Source of the DNA: Bosea sp. 29B
Lineage (GTDB): Bacteria; Pseudomonadota; Alphaproteobacteria; Rhizobiales; Beijerinckiaceae
Direction of reading: 5' to 3'
DNA: 64,000 bases
Assembly (NCBI RefSeq): GCF_902506165.1
Contig: NZ_LR733817.1
Coordinates: forward strand, 4,491,624-4,555,623
Shown: positions 1-7,339 of the stretch, piece after piece
Layout: each line of letters starts with the position of its first letter
How positions within the stretch are numbered: the first letter of the stretch is position 1
Notes under the pieces: generated by a model
Database searches by the model: none
Told to the model about the DNA's origin: nothing
The model's input: only the letters and a program-made list of their open reading frames with translations
Program-made: the position numbers and the translations under genes

Positions 1-506
1 ATCGGTGCGATCGCGTCGAAGAAGGCGAGCTCCCCCGTGCCGGTAAGCGAGCGGATGCCTTCGGCGAGCGCCGGCGAAGTCAGGGGGCCGGTCGCGACAA
101 TGACTTTGTCCCACGCGGTCGGCGGCAGGCCGGCGATCTCGCCGCGCTCGATCGTGACATTGGGATGGGCTTCGAGTGCGGCAGTGACGGCCTGCGAGAA
201 GCCGTCGCGGTCGACCGCGAGCGCCCCGCCGGCCGGAACCTGGTGGGCGTCGCCCTTCGCCATGATCAGCGAGCCAAGCCGGCGCATCTCCCAATGGAGT
301 TGGCCGACGGCGTTGGAGGACGAATCGTCCGAGCGGAAGGAGTTGGAGCAGACCAGTTCGGCGAGGCCTTCCGTCTTGTGGGCATCGGTGCCGCGCACTG
401 GACGCATTTCGTGCAGGACGACCGGAACGCCGGCCTCTGCGATCTGCCAGGTGGCTTCCGAACCGGCGAGGCCGCCGCCGACGACGTGGATGGGTGCGAT
501 TGTCAT
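1..506 (-). CDS. trmFO: TrmFO, folate-dependent tRNA (uracil-5-)-methyltransferase (5' part only)
   Basis: Only the N-terminal ~168 codons are inside the window; the gene runs off the left edge. The protein starts [18 protein letters not shown], the FAD-binding Rossmann motif (GGGLAGSEA) at residues 9-17. It continues with HEMRP and [12 protein letters not shown], which are diagnostic of TrmFO (formerly GidA-small). The family uses FADH2 and methylene-tetrahydrofolate to make ribothymidine-54 in the T-loop of tRNA. The ATG at 506 is directly followed by the Rossmann strand, as expected for a complete N-terminus. No operon partner is visible inside the window. Confidence 0.93.
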   Translation of the reverse strand, partial: MTIAPIHVVGGGLAGSEATWQIAEAGVPVVLHEMRPVRGTDAHKTEGLAELVCSNSFRSDDSSSNAVGQLHWEMRRLGSLIMAKGDAHQVPAGGALAVDRDGFSQAVTAALEAHPNVTIERGEIAGLPPTAWDKVIVATGPLTSPALAEGIRSLTGTGELAFFDAIAP

Positions 507-570
507 GGTCGCGATGTGTCCGCGGCGGCGCGGAAGGTCAAGGGCGTTGGGCTGCATCCAGGCCCAGAAA

Positions 571-599
571 CGCAAAATGCCCGCTCGGAAGCGGGCATT
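571..599 (-). terminator. Rho-independent terminator of the DUF1127 gene
   Basis: A perfect 9-bp stem, AATGCCCGC / GCGGGCATT (576-584 and 591-599), has a 6-nt loop. Read on the minus strand the stem is followed by TTTTGCG. It lies about 75 bases past the stop of the minus-strand DUF1127 gene. On the plus strand no T-run follows, so it most likely acts on the minus strand only. Confidence 0.7.
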
Positions 600-675
600 C
601 GCTCTTCGACCAGACCCCGAGGGGAGGAACGCGGAGTCTAGGAGAAACTACTCGTCTAACCCAGGCGGTCAGAAA

Positions 676-828
676 TCAGGCCGCGTGGGTGCGGGCGACG
701 TACTGGATGTCCGAGCGCGACAGGCCGAGATCGTCGAGCTCACGGTCGGTGAGGCGGGACAGCTCGCGGACGGTCTCGCGATAGCGAAGATAGGCGCGGA
801 TCTTGGAAGCGATCATGGACAGGAACAT
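676..828 (-). CDS. DUF1127 (YjiS-like) small protein
   Basis: A 50-residue protein beginning MFLSMIASKIRAYLRYRETV and containing RELSRLTDRELDDLGLSRSDI, the arginine-rich amphipathic pattern of DUF1127. These proteins are very common in Hyphomicrobiales. Some members act in phosphate, carbon or RNA regulation, but no role can be assigned here. The gene is monocistronic, with an intrinsic terminator downstream. The ATG at 828 is the only in-frame start that gives the canonical family length. Confidence 0.85.
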   Translation of the reverse strand: MFLSMIASKIRAYLRYRETVRELSRLTDRELDDLGLSRSDIQYVARTHAA

Positions 829-1285
829 GGCGATAACCTTTTGGTTTTTCGGGGCTTGGCCCCGACAGCGATGAATTCGTTGTGCACTGCATATAGAGCG
901 ATCAGGGTGCCTCTCACAGGGGCGTGGTGTCAGCTCTGTTATGCTCTTGACGCATGACTAATTAAGGGATCGTTTGGAAACGGCGCCAGACCCGCGCAGA
1001 GCGCTTAACGATTTTGTCAGAACAATGAAGATTGAGCCTAATTTTTAGGCTGATGAGGATGATCGATCGCACGTGATCGGAATGCAGCTCAAATTTGCGT
1101 AAAATCGATGCAATTCGCTATGCAGTTTGCACTGCAACATTGATTGCTCGGCAGAATGGCGTGTAACGCGCTGTTCACCATGAGCCGACTCGACGAGAAT
1201 TCCGCTCGGTTCTGTGGGTTGGCGTCATGCGGTCGCATGACGTGGGCGGCATGATTCGACGATTCGCATAGGCGCGGAGCAGGGC
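829..1285. other. Gene-free stretch between DUF1127 and the ceramidase-like gene
   Basis: About 455 bases, more AT-rich than the flanks, with no convincing reading frame. It must hold the promoters of both divergent genes. One small perfect inverted repeat is visible, AGCCTAA-TTT-TTAGGCT at 1035-1051, whose role is unknown. No recognisable RNA family was seen. Confidence 0.5.
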
Positions 1286-1948
1286 ATGCAGGGCGTGGGC
1301 TATTGCGAGCGACTGAGCGGAGCCTTCTGGGCCGAGCCGCTCAACGCAGCCAGTAATGCCGCCTTCATGCTCGCGGCGCTGGCGGCATGGCTGCTGCTGC
1401 GCCAGCAGGGGCGGCGCGACTGGCCGGCCGAAGCGCTGACGACGCTGGTCGCGATCATCGGCGGCGGCTCCTTCCTGTTCCACACCATGCCGCAGCGCTG
1501 GACCCTGCTGGCCGATGTCGTGCCGATCCAGCTTTTCGCGCTCTGCTATTTCGGCCTGGCGCTCAACCGGTTCCTTGGCCTGTCGCGGCTGCTGGCTGCA
1601 ATCGGCGCGATTCTCTTCCTCGGCGCCTGCTTCGGCCTTGCCTCCGGCGTTACGCTATTGCTGCCGGCGGGCATGCGCGGCTCAGCCGGCTATGCCGGCT
1701 TTCTCATCGGTCTCTTTGGAGTCGCGCTGGCAGCGCGGCTGCGCGGTGATGCGATCACGGGCGGGCGAATCGCCGTCGCCGGCTTCGTCTTTGCCCTGTC
1801 GCTAGGCTTCCGCTCGCTCGATTCGGTGCTTTGCGGCGCGGTACCATTCGGCCTGCACTGGGGCTGGCACCTGCTCAACGGGCTGCTGCTCTATCTGCTG
1901 CTGCGGGCGGCGATCACGCACGACCTGCCGGCCGCGAGCCGCAGCTAG
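1286..1948 (+). CDS. Ceramidase-family (CREST-like) integral membrane protein
   Basis: A 220-residue polytopic membrane protein with about six or seven hydrophobic helices. Family signatures are YCER near the N-terminus, EPLNAASNAAF, the GSFLFHT segment with its histidine (about residues 60-66), and a C-terminal GLHWGWHLLNG carrying two more histidines. The alkaline ceramidase/CREST family binds zinc through conserved histidines and hydrolyses amide bonds in lipids. The exact substrate in bacteria is usually unknown. The ATG at 1286 follows a GGAGC stretch and gives a normal YCER-starting N-terminus. It stands alone; the next gene is convergent. Confidence 0.75.
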   Translation: MQGVGYCERLSGAFWAEPLNAASNAAFMLAALAAWLLLRQQGRRDWPAEALTTLVAIIGGGSFLFHTMPQRWTLLADVVPIQLFALCYFGLALNRFLGLSRLLAAIGAILFLGACFGLASGVTLLLPAGMRGSAGYAGFLIGLFGVALAARLRGDAITGGRIAVAGFVFALSLGFRSLDSVLCGAVPFGLHWGWHLLNGLLLYLLLRAAITHDLPAASRS

Positions 1949-1975
1949 GCGATAGTCTCGCCGGTCTGGGGCCAC

Positions 1976-2212
1976 TCAGCGCACGATCACCGCGCCGCGG
2001 CGCGCCGGCACGACGACTGTGCCGCGGGCCGGAGCGACCACGACCGGACGGCGGCGAACCGCGACCGCACCGCGTGGCCCGGCACAGGCTGCGCCGCGGA
2101 CGCCGCGCGCGCAGACGACTGCCTCGGCGGGTGTAGAGGTCGCCGGGGCCAGGGTGGCAAAGCCGCCGGCGGACAGGGCAAGCAAGGCCGCGAACTTGAG
2201 AAGACTATGCAT
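1976..2212 (-). CDS. Small exported Val/Arg-rich protein
   Basis: A 78-residue protein with a clear signal peptide: a hydrophobic stretch LLKFAALLALSAGGFATLAPA, probably cut near AEA. The mature part begins VVCARGVRGAACAGPRGAV and continues with repetitive RRPVVV and ARGTVVV segments. It resembles small periplasmic proteins with a VVCARG...C.GP.GAV core found in Bradyrhizobium, Bosea and Methylobacterium, none with a known function. GGAGGG lies 8 bases before the ATG at 2212. Two cysteines could form a disulfide. Confidence 0.7.
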   Translation of the reverse strand: MHSLLKFAALLALSAGGFATLAPATSTPAEAVVCARGVRGAACAGPRGAVAVRRRPVVVAPARGTVVVPARRGAVIVR

Positions 2213-2396
2213 GGCGGCGTCCCTCCGTTTCGGATTGTGGCTTTACCAGAGGTTGCGTCGGGCCTCGGGCGCGACGCTTCATCGTCTGCCCCGCGGCGGC
2301 ATTCCGCAAGGTCATACTCCCGCAGGCCTGTCGGTCCAACGGGCTTGACGGCGTGCGGCATTATATTTAACAAGATAGTTATATAAGGATTTGGGT

Positions 2397-2735
2397 ATGA
2401 AAGATCTCGACGCAGCCTTTTCCGCTCTCGCCGATCCGACGCGCCGGGCCATCCTGGCGCGGCTGGCTCTCGGCGAAACCACGGTGATGGAGCTCGCCGA
2501 GCCTTTCGCTATGTCGCAGCCGGCCGTGTCGCGGCACCTCAAGGTGCTGGAGGAGGCGGGGCTGATCGCCAGGCGGATCGAGGGAACGAAGCGGCCCTGC
2601 CGGCTCGCGCCTGGCGCGCTTGAGGAGATCGACAAATGGCTCGCCATGCTGAGGCGGGCCCTGGAAGCGAATTACGACCGGCTGGATCAGCTTCTGGCCG
2701 ACATGGAACCAGGCAGGGAGAAGGACCCAAAATGA
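2397..2735 (+). CDS. ArsR-family winged-helix regulator
   Basis: A 112-residue winged-helix protein. Its FSALADPTRRAIL start and SQPAVSRHLKVLEEAGLI recognition helix (about residues 40-58) are typical of the ArsR subgroup paired with SRPBCC/AHSA1 proteins. No metal-binding Cys pair is seen, so this is not a classic arsenic sensor. AAGGA at 2385-2389 lies 7 bases before the ATG at 2397, which is preferred over an upstream TTG. Its stop overlaps the start of the SRPBCC gene (ATGA at 2732-2735), so the two are translationally coupled. Confidence 0.88.
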   Translation: MKDLDAAFSALADPTRRAILARLALGETTVMELAEPFAMSQPAVSRHLKVLEEAGLIARRIEGTKRPCRLAPGALEEIDKWLAMLRRALEANYDRLDQLLADMEPGREKDPK

Positions 2736-3223
2736 CCAGGCTGACCCTGAAGACCGAAGGCGACACCCATGTCGTCGTCACCCGCCGCTTCAAGGCCTCG
2801 CCCGAGGCGGTCTACCGCGCCCATGTCGAGCCGGCGCTGATCCAGAAATGGCTGCTCGGACCCGATGGTTGGACCATGCCGGTCTGCATCAACGATCCTC
2901 GGCCAGGCGGCAGGATCCGCTATGAGTGGAGCGACGGCAGCGGCGGCAGCCTCACGTTGACAGGTGAGTACGTCGCGCTCGAGCCGTTCGGTCGCATCGT
3001 TCATGTCGAACGCTTCCACATGCCCGATCCGGCGCCGGACAACATGCCCAATCCGACACCCGACAATCATATCGAGACCCGCTTCGAGGCCGACGGGGAG
3101 GGCACGCTGATGACCATGCGAATGACTTTGCCAGACGCCGCTACCCGCGAGGCGATGCTCGCCACCGGCATGGAATACGGCATGGAGGCGAGCTATGCCC
3201 GCCTCGACGCGCTGCCGGCCTGA
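2732..3223 (+). CDS. SRPBCC (AHSA1/START-like) domain protein
   Basis: A 163-residue protein of the activator-of-Hsp90 (AHSA1)-like SRPBCC fold. It has VVVTRRFKASPEAVYRAH at the N-terminus, KWLLGPDGW, a GGRIRYEW strand and the closing GMEYGMEASYARLDAL helix. The fold forms a deep hydrophobic pocket for a lipid or small ligand, which is not predictable here. ArsR-SRPBCC pairs are common in bacteria and are thought to sense and respond to small organic molecules. It overlaps the ArsR gene by four bases. Confidence 0.85.
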   Translation: MTRLTLKTEGDTHVVVTRRFKASPEAVYRAHVEPALIQKWLLGPDGWTMPVCINDPRPGGRIRYEWSDGSGGSLTLTGEYVALEPFGRIVHVERFHMPDPAPDNMPNPTPDNHIETRFEADGEGTLMTMRMTLPDAATREAMLATGMEYGMEASYARLDALPA

Positions 3224-3316
3224 GCGCCACGCATCCGCCCCACGCGCCGGCGATGGCTTGACCCGCCGCCGGCGCGCCCGGAAGCTTCCCCCATAATAAG
3301 GAGAGGGGAAGCGCAC

Positions 3317-3991
3317 ATGCCGGATCAGGCCAGGGAACTCGATCTCGCCGCGCTGAAGGGCCGGCTCTATTCGGCCGTGCTCTCCGATGTCCTCGACGGG
3401 CTCGGCCATCCCGACCAGGCGGTGAAGCCCTTCGTGCGCCCGCTCGACGAAGCCAGCGTGCTCTGCGGCTTTGCCCGCACCGGGCTCTACATGAAGCGCT
3501 ACCATTTCCCCGAGGGGCACAACCCCTACGCTCTTGAGATGGACCTGATCGACAGCCTGAAGCCCGGCGAGATCCCAGTGCTCGCCTGCGACGGACCGAC
3601 CGACCGGATCGCGCCCTGGGGCGAATTGCTCACCACCGCCTCGAAAGTGAGAGGCGCCGCCGGCTGCCTCACCGACGGGCTGGTGCGCGATGTCCGCCGC
3701 ATCCGCGAGCTCGGCTTCCCGGTCTTCCATGGCGGCATCGGCCCGCTCGACACCAAGGGCCGGGCCGAGATGATGGCCGCCGACGAGCCGGTCGAGGTCG
3801 GCGGCGCCCGCGTCGCGCCGGGCGATTTCATCTTCGGCGATGTCGACGGCGTCGTCATCGTGCCCCGCGCGATCGCGCCGGAGGCGATCCGGCTGGCGCT
3901 GGCCAAGATCGAGGCCGAGGATTCGACCCGCGAGGAGCTGCTCGCCGGGAACAGCCTGCGCTCGGTCTTCGAGCGCCACGGGGTGTTGTGA
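3317..3991 (+). CDS. RraA-like / HMG-aldolase-fold protein
   Basis: A 224-residue protein of the RraA/4-hydroxy-4-methyl-2-oxoglutarate aldolase superfamily. It has SDVLDGLG near the N-terminus, the GELLTTASKVRGAAG loop and GLVRDVRRIRELGFPVF, which carries the R-D pair used for metal and substrate binding in the aldolases. DVDGVVIVP is the last core strand. Members are either RNase E inhibitors (RraA) or divalent-metal aldolases/decarboxylases acting on oxo-acids. The sequence alone does not decide between them, but the intact catalytic loop favours an enzyme. AAGGAGAGGGG precedes the ATG. Confidence 0.8.
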   Translation: MPDQARELDLAALKGRLYSAVLSDVLDGLGHPDQAVKPFVRPLDEASVLCGFARTGLYMKRYHFPEGHNPYALEMDLIDSLKPGEIPVLACDGPTDRIAPWGELLTTASKVRGAAGCLTDGLVRDVRRIRELGFPVFHGGIGPLDTKGRAEMMAADEPVEVGGARVAPGDFIFGDVDGVVIVPRAIAPEAIRLALAKIEAEDSTREELLAGNSLRSVFERHGVL

Positions 3992-4000
3992 CCAACGCCG

Positions 4001-4106
4001 TCATGCTCGGGCTTGACCCGAGCATCTCAGGCCGGAAGAGGCTCTGGTCTGAGCTTTCTCGTCCAGAGATTCTCAGGTCTGCGCTGCGCTTCGCCCGAGA
4101 ATGACG
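4001..4106. repeat. Extragenic palindromic repeat (REP-like), possible bidirectional terminator
   Basis: Contains ATGCTCGGG-CTTGA-CCCGAGCAT (4003-4025), a perfect 9-bp stem, and ends in CGAGAATGACG. The GTCATGCTCGGGCTTGACCCG core is a dispersed element often seen between genes in Rhizobiales genomes. It sits between two convergent genes, where it could also stop transcription from both sides. Confidence 0.65.
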
Positions 4107-4113
4107 CCTTGTG

Positions 4114-4614
4114 TCAGCTGCACCGCTCCAGCAGCCGCGAGGCCGCGGTCACGCCTTCGAGCGAGAAGGTGTAGCTCGTCTCGTTGCCGCGGGCCGAGCG
4201 CGCCGCCAGCACCATCTCGTCGCCGGCCTTCATCGCCGCGAGCAATTCGCCTTCGCGCTCCAGCCGCTGCAGCCAGGCATTGTTGCCCGAGGTCAGCATG
4301 CGGAAGCTGTCGTCGCCGATCGTCACGGTGACCGTCGAATCCTTGGCGAAATCATAGCCGGTCTGGAAGCTCGACTCGGTGCGGGCCTGCGCGTTCGGCG
4401 CGGTCTGAACGAAGAAGAACACGTCACCATGACGCAAGGTCGCAGGTGTCTCGGCATTCGGCGATGAGACGATATAGCAACGCTTGCCTTTATCGCCGTC
4501 ATAGGCGGCCGCGTTCCACTGCTTGAACTGGCCGAGTGGCTGGGCCGGGGCGGCGAAAGCCGTAGCTGTTGCCGCGAGAAGGCTGAGCGCCGCGAGAGGG
4601 GCCAGTCTGATCAT
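4114..4614 (-). CDS. IalB-family (invasion-associated locus B) secreted protein
   Basis: A 166-residue protein with a signal peptide (LAALSLLAATATAFAAPA) followed by the IalB-type beta-rich domain. WNAAAYDGDKGKRCYIVS contains the conserved Cys, and the C-terminal LERCS could form the disulfide partner. The family occurs throughout alphaproteobacteria and is named for Bartonella IalB, but in soil organisms it is simply a periplasmic or envelope protein of unknown role. The ATG at 4614 has AGGAGA seven bases upstream and is preferred over an ATG 21 bases earlier. Confidence 0.8.
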   Translation of the reverse strand: MIRLAPLAALSLLAATATAFAAPAQPLGQFKQWNAAAYDGDKGKRCYIVSSPNAETPATLRHGDVFFFVQTAPNAQARTESSFQTGYDFAKDSTVTVTIGDDSFRMLTSGNNAWLQRLEREGELLAAMKAGDEMVLAARSARGNETSYTFSLEGVTAASRLLERCS

Positions 4615-4710
4615 CGGGTCATCTCCTGTTTGCATCGCAGGGATGTCCAGGAGCGGTTTAACAAGGCGTAAACAAGACCCTCACAATGCCGTGCGACGGA
4701 AGGGCGCAAG

Positions 4711-4760
4711 CAGCCTCCTTCTCCCCTCGGGGGAGAAGGTCCCGGCAGGGGGATGAGGGC
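4711..4760. repeat. Extragenic palindromic repeat (CCTTCTCCCC type)
   Basis: A perfect 10-bp stem, CCTTCTCCCC-TCG-GGGGAGAAGG (4717-4739), is followed by TCCCGGCAGGGGGATGAGGG. This is a recurrent intergenic repeat in Hyphomicrobiales. It has no coding potential. Confidence 0.6.
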
Positions 4761-5504
4761 GGTTCGACCGGGTGAGCCGCCTGCCGCTCGCCCTGCATGG
4801 AGGCCCTCATCCGTCAGCGCCCTCTTCACCCACGCGCCAAACCCCGCCCGCAGGCCTGCCTGCGGGCGCTTCAGAATACGGGGCTGGCGGAGCGCCGCGA
4901 GGCGCGTTGAGTAGCATCCGCTTCCGTTGAGCCAGGAAGCGGCGCGGATGGTCCCCATCCGCACGCCCCGTGGCGCTCCGCCTTCGGCTTCTTAAAGTCT
5001 CCGGGCCGCGCTTCTGCGAAGCCGGCTGCTGGCCGTGCCGCGATGCCAATGGGCGCCAGTTCCCTCTTCGGGTCGTCGCTCCCTTCGGCCATCACGCTGG
5101 TCCGAGCCGGGTTCGACCGGATTGGATCAATCCGATCGAGCCCGTCTCTCACTTTGAGTGAGAGACCGCTTTGTCCAATCGGCAAGCCGATTGGAGCGGG
5201 CTCTGTGCAGCCGCTTCATCTAGCGAGCTCCTCGCACAGGGATCGTAGTGTCCCCAGGGCGGTGCCCCGAAGCCTCCCGGGAGCAGGGCGTAACCCCCGC
5301 CCGCAGGCGCCGACCCTCACCCAGCCTCTGGCATACCTCCGGACGGCCGCCCCGTATGGGTGATGGGCGAGGGGATCATACGGGAGATTTTGGCAGCGGG
5401 GATAAGTTAGTCTTGAGAAGGCCGTGACACAAAATCGCAGCGATACTCTTCCCCGCGCGGCGGCGCTTTCCCACGCGCTAGCCCTAAACGAGGGGCTTCA
5501 GTGC
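4761..5504. other. Gene-free region packed with inverted repeats; junction of the AT-rich cassette
   Basis: No believable gene lies here, but hairpins are abundant. An 11-bp stem is at 4845-4868 (CGCCCGCAGGC/GCCTGCGGGCG) and an 8-bp stem at 4944-4962. A compact cluster at 5118-5203 contains CGGATTG/CAATCCG, GTCTCTCACT/AGTGAGAGAC (10 bp, 3-nt loop) and CCAATCGGC/GCCGATTGG. The last two are enclosed by an outer GAGCCC/GGGCTC pair, a three-way-junction shape. It could be a repetitive element mosaic or a structured RNA. The base composition changes at its right edge, where the foreign cassette begins. Confidence 0.45.
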
Positions 5505-6551
5505 TTATTTGGAGCGGAACATTTGAAAGCAATTGCCTTGCTCAGCGACTGTCATGGCCTTCGCTGCACATTGTTCGACGTAATGTTGATCTAGAGCCCA
5601 TCCAACCAGAGCGCCGTTTGCTAGCTGCACTAAATCAATGGATGGTTTCCCCGAATATTGGTAACGAGCAAATTCAATAAGAGCCCCATTTTTCTTCAAA
5701 ATAAAAAAATCTAGTATCCAATCTGGGTGAATTTCTTCATACTCTGGGATATTAGGAATTTCACCGATCGGCGAGCGTATAACATAAGTTTTTTCCTCTG
5801 TACTGAAGCAGCTTAAATAGAGATCATTTCCATAGTATCGTGAGAAAAAGGATTTTCCAGAATTATGCAGCGCTCCGCCCTCGTCAATCATCCACGCTCG
5901 AAACATAATATTTCCTACCTTCTGAAATCCTTTTTTGTCCGGGTAGGCGACCTCAAATCCACCGCCCCATGATTCTTTCAATCCGGCTCCAGTCACCAAC
6001 TGCAAGACAAGGGATCGAGCCGCGAAACGAAGCATATTTGCTCGCGCCAGAAGCCCATCGGCCTGCTCCTGTTCGGGCAATATGCCGGGGCTATTCTGCA
6101 AAAATTCAAAAAAACTGGGTGCGCCGCTGCCAAGTAAGTAAATTCTTTGACCATCTAATTCGAACCCTTGTGTTCTAACACAAAACGGTTGAACTCCTGT
6201 TTTTGAAATAAATAATACCAGCATTTCAGTTTCTTTACTGCAAGTGCTTACAACCTTAAATAATTTATCAAAATCGTCTGTATCACTCCATTCCTTGGGT
6301 AAAATACGGTCGAGTTCTCGAATAATTGTTTCTGCGCTGGCGCGCTGCCCTGCCCACGCAATCATTAGATATGGCCTAACGATGACTAGCTTCTGAGCGA
6401 GTCCGGCTGCGTGATCCTTGCCCAAGCCAGGATGCACGCCCTGTGACCACTGGGTTGGAAGGTCCACCTGAGACGGGAGGCGCCAAGATATCAATAGGTC
6501 GCTTACAAATGCGGGCAATCCTCCCACGCTGAGTCCTGCAACTAGAGTCAT
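5505..6551 (-). CDS. Putative HslV/proteasome-like Ntn-hydrolase protein, third gene of the cassette
   Basis: 348 residues, not recognised as a named family. The N-terminus is Met-Thr. Numbering from that Thr as 1, an Asp falls at 17 (VSD), exactly as in HslV. QKLVIVRPYLMIAWAG then resembles the HslV segment from the catalytic Lys through the conserved AFAG strand, and LLGSGAP at about residue 140 matches the HslV IGSGGP loop that carries the third active-site group. Spacing to the candidate Lys is about 20 residues longer than in HslV. The remaining ~190 residues are unassigned. It is AT-rich, like its two neighbours. Its ATG overlaps the upstream TGA (ATGA), implying coupled translation. 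Ntn-hydrolase fold is an inference from these motifs; peptidase activity is unproven. Confidence 0.55.
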   Translation of the reverse strand: MTLVAGLSVGGLPAFVSDLLISWRLPSQVDLPTQWSQGVHPGLGKDHAAGLAQKLVIVRPYLMIAWAGQRASAETIIRELDRILPKEWSDTDDFDKLFKVVSTCSKETEMLVLFISKTGVQPFCVRTQGFELDGQRIYLLGSGAPSFFEFLQNSPGILPEQEQADGLLARANMLRFAARSLVLQLVTGAGLKESWGGGFEVAYPDKKGFQKVGNIMFRAWMIDEGGALHNSGKSFFSRYYGNDLYLSCFSTEEKTYVIRSPIGEIPNIPEYEEIHPDWILDFFILKKNGALIEFARYQYSGKPSIDLVQLANGALVGWALDQHYVEQCAAKAMTVAEQGNCFQMFRSK

Positions 6552-7261
6552 CGTTCTTTCGTCCTATTCGCAGTCTTAATCTTTGTAACGTCGACCCCTT
6601 TTGCGGCGAGTCGTGGTATGAGTTTATGTTTATAACTTTGGCTCCGCTTCGAAATTGATTCAACTAGGTCGATTTCGGTTATTTTAAATCTATTTGGAAC
6701 TGAAAACAGAAGTTCGTTTCTAATCAAGCAATCGACTACGTAGTCATAGCCAATCGAAGTATCTTCATGATATTCAATTGCGCAGATGCCAAAATGCCTA
6801 TTGATTAACGGATCAACGTTTTTATACAGAAACTCAAGCGAGAGATATCTTAGGTCTATTTTTTCAGATGGAGAGCAAAAATGTTGTATGGCGTTTCTAG
6901 CTTTTCGTATTCTATTGAAGCTATCAATATCTGGTAATCTTTCTCCCGTCGAAACCCAAAGCAATTTTGGTAAATGCTCAAAATTATACGTTTTTCCCGT
7001 TTCAATTAGGTGTTCAATATTTAGTTCTTGGCTGTCGGGATTATCCAATTGAAATAAGTCTCGAAATATCAGGAGCGGGTGTTCTTTAGCAATAATTGCC
7101 TTCAGAAAAAGCTCTCCCGCCATGGACGCATTTAAAACCGACATGTCTGTCCAGTGATCCATTCCAGGATCGTAATAAACAGCGTGCTGATTGGCTTGTA
7201 TCAATGCGCCGACCGCGACATTGAAAATGCGAGCCGGTATGTCCTTTAGGGCTGCGTGCAT
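6548..7261 (-). CDS. HEPN-motif protein (putative RNase-type effector), second gene of the cassette
   Basis: A 237-residue protein. Two helices early in the chain (SMAGELFLKAIIAKEHPLLIF) and RIRKARNAIQHF at about residues 118-129 fit the HEPN fold. RNAIQH is the canonical R-N-x-x-x-H catalytic motif of HEPN ribonucleases found in toxins and anti-phage systems. The C-terminal half is not recognised. No strong ribosome site precedes the ATG at 7261, and the 78-base gap to the ParB-like gene is AT-rich and could hold a secondary promoter. Four-base overlap with the downstream gene. Confidence 0.6.
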   Translation of the reverse strand: MHAALKDIPARIFNVAVGALIQANQHAVYYDPGMDHWTDMSVLNASMAGELFLKAIIAKEHPLLIFRDLFQLDNPDSQELNIEHLIETGKTYNFEHLPKLLWVSTGERLPDIDSFNRIRKARNAIQHFCSPSEKIDLRYLSLEFLYKNVDPLINRHFGICAIEYHEDTSIGYDYVVDCLIRNELLFSVPNRFKITEIDLVESISKRSQSYKHKLIPRLAAKGVDVTKIKTANRTKER

Positions 7262-7339
7262 GTGTTGAAAATCCGGCCGGGCGAAAGGTTCTGAAGTTGT
7301 ACGAATGCAGGTACTATAATGGTATTATGGTGACAGGCT

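Noticed and set aside
4761..5504. Possible tmRNA, RNase P RNA or SRP RNA in the gene-free hairpin region.
   Set aside because: None of the conserved cores of these RNAs could be found; only generic palindromes are present.
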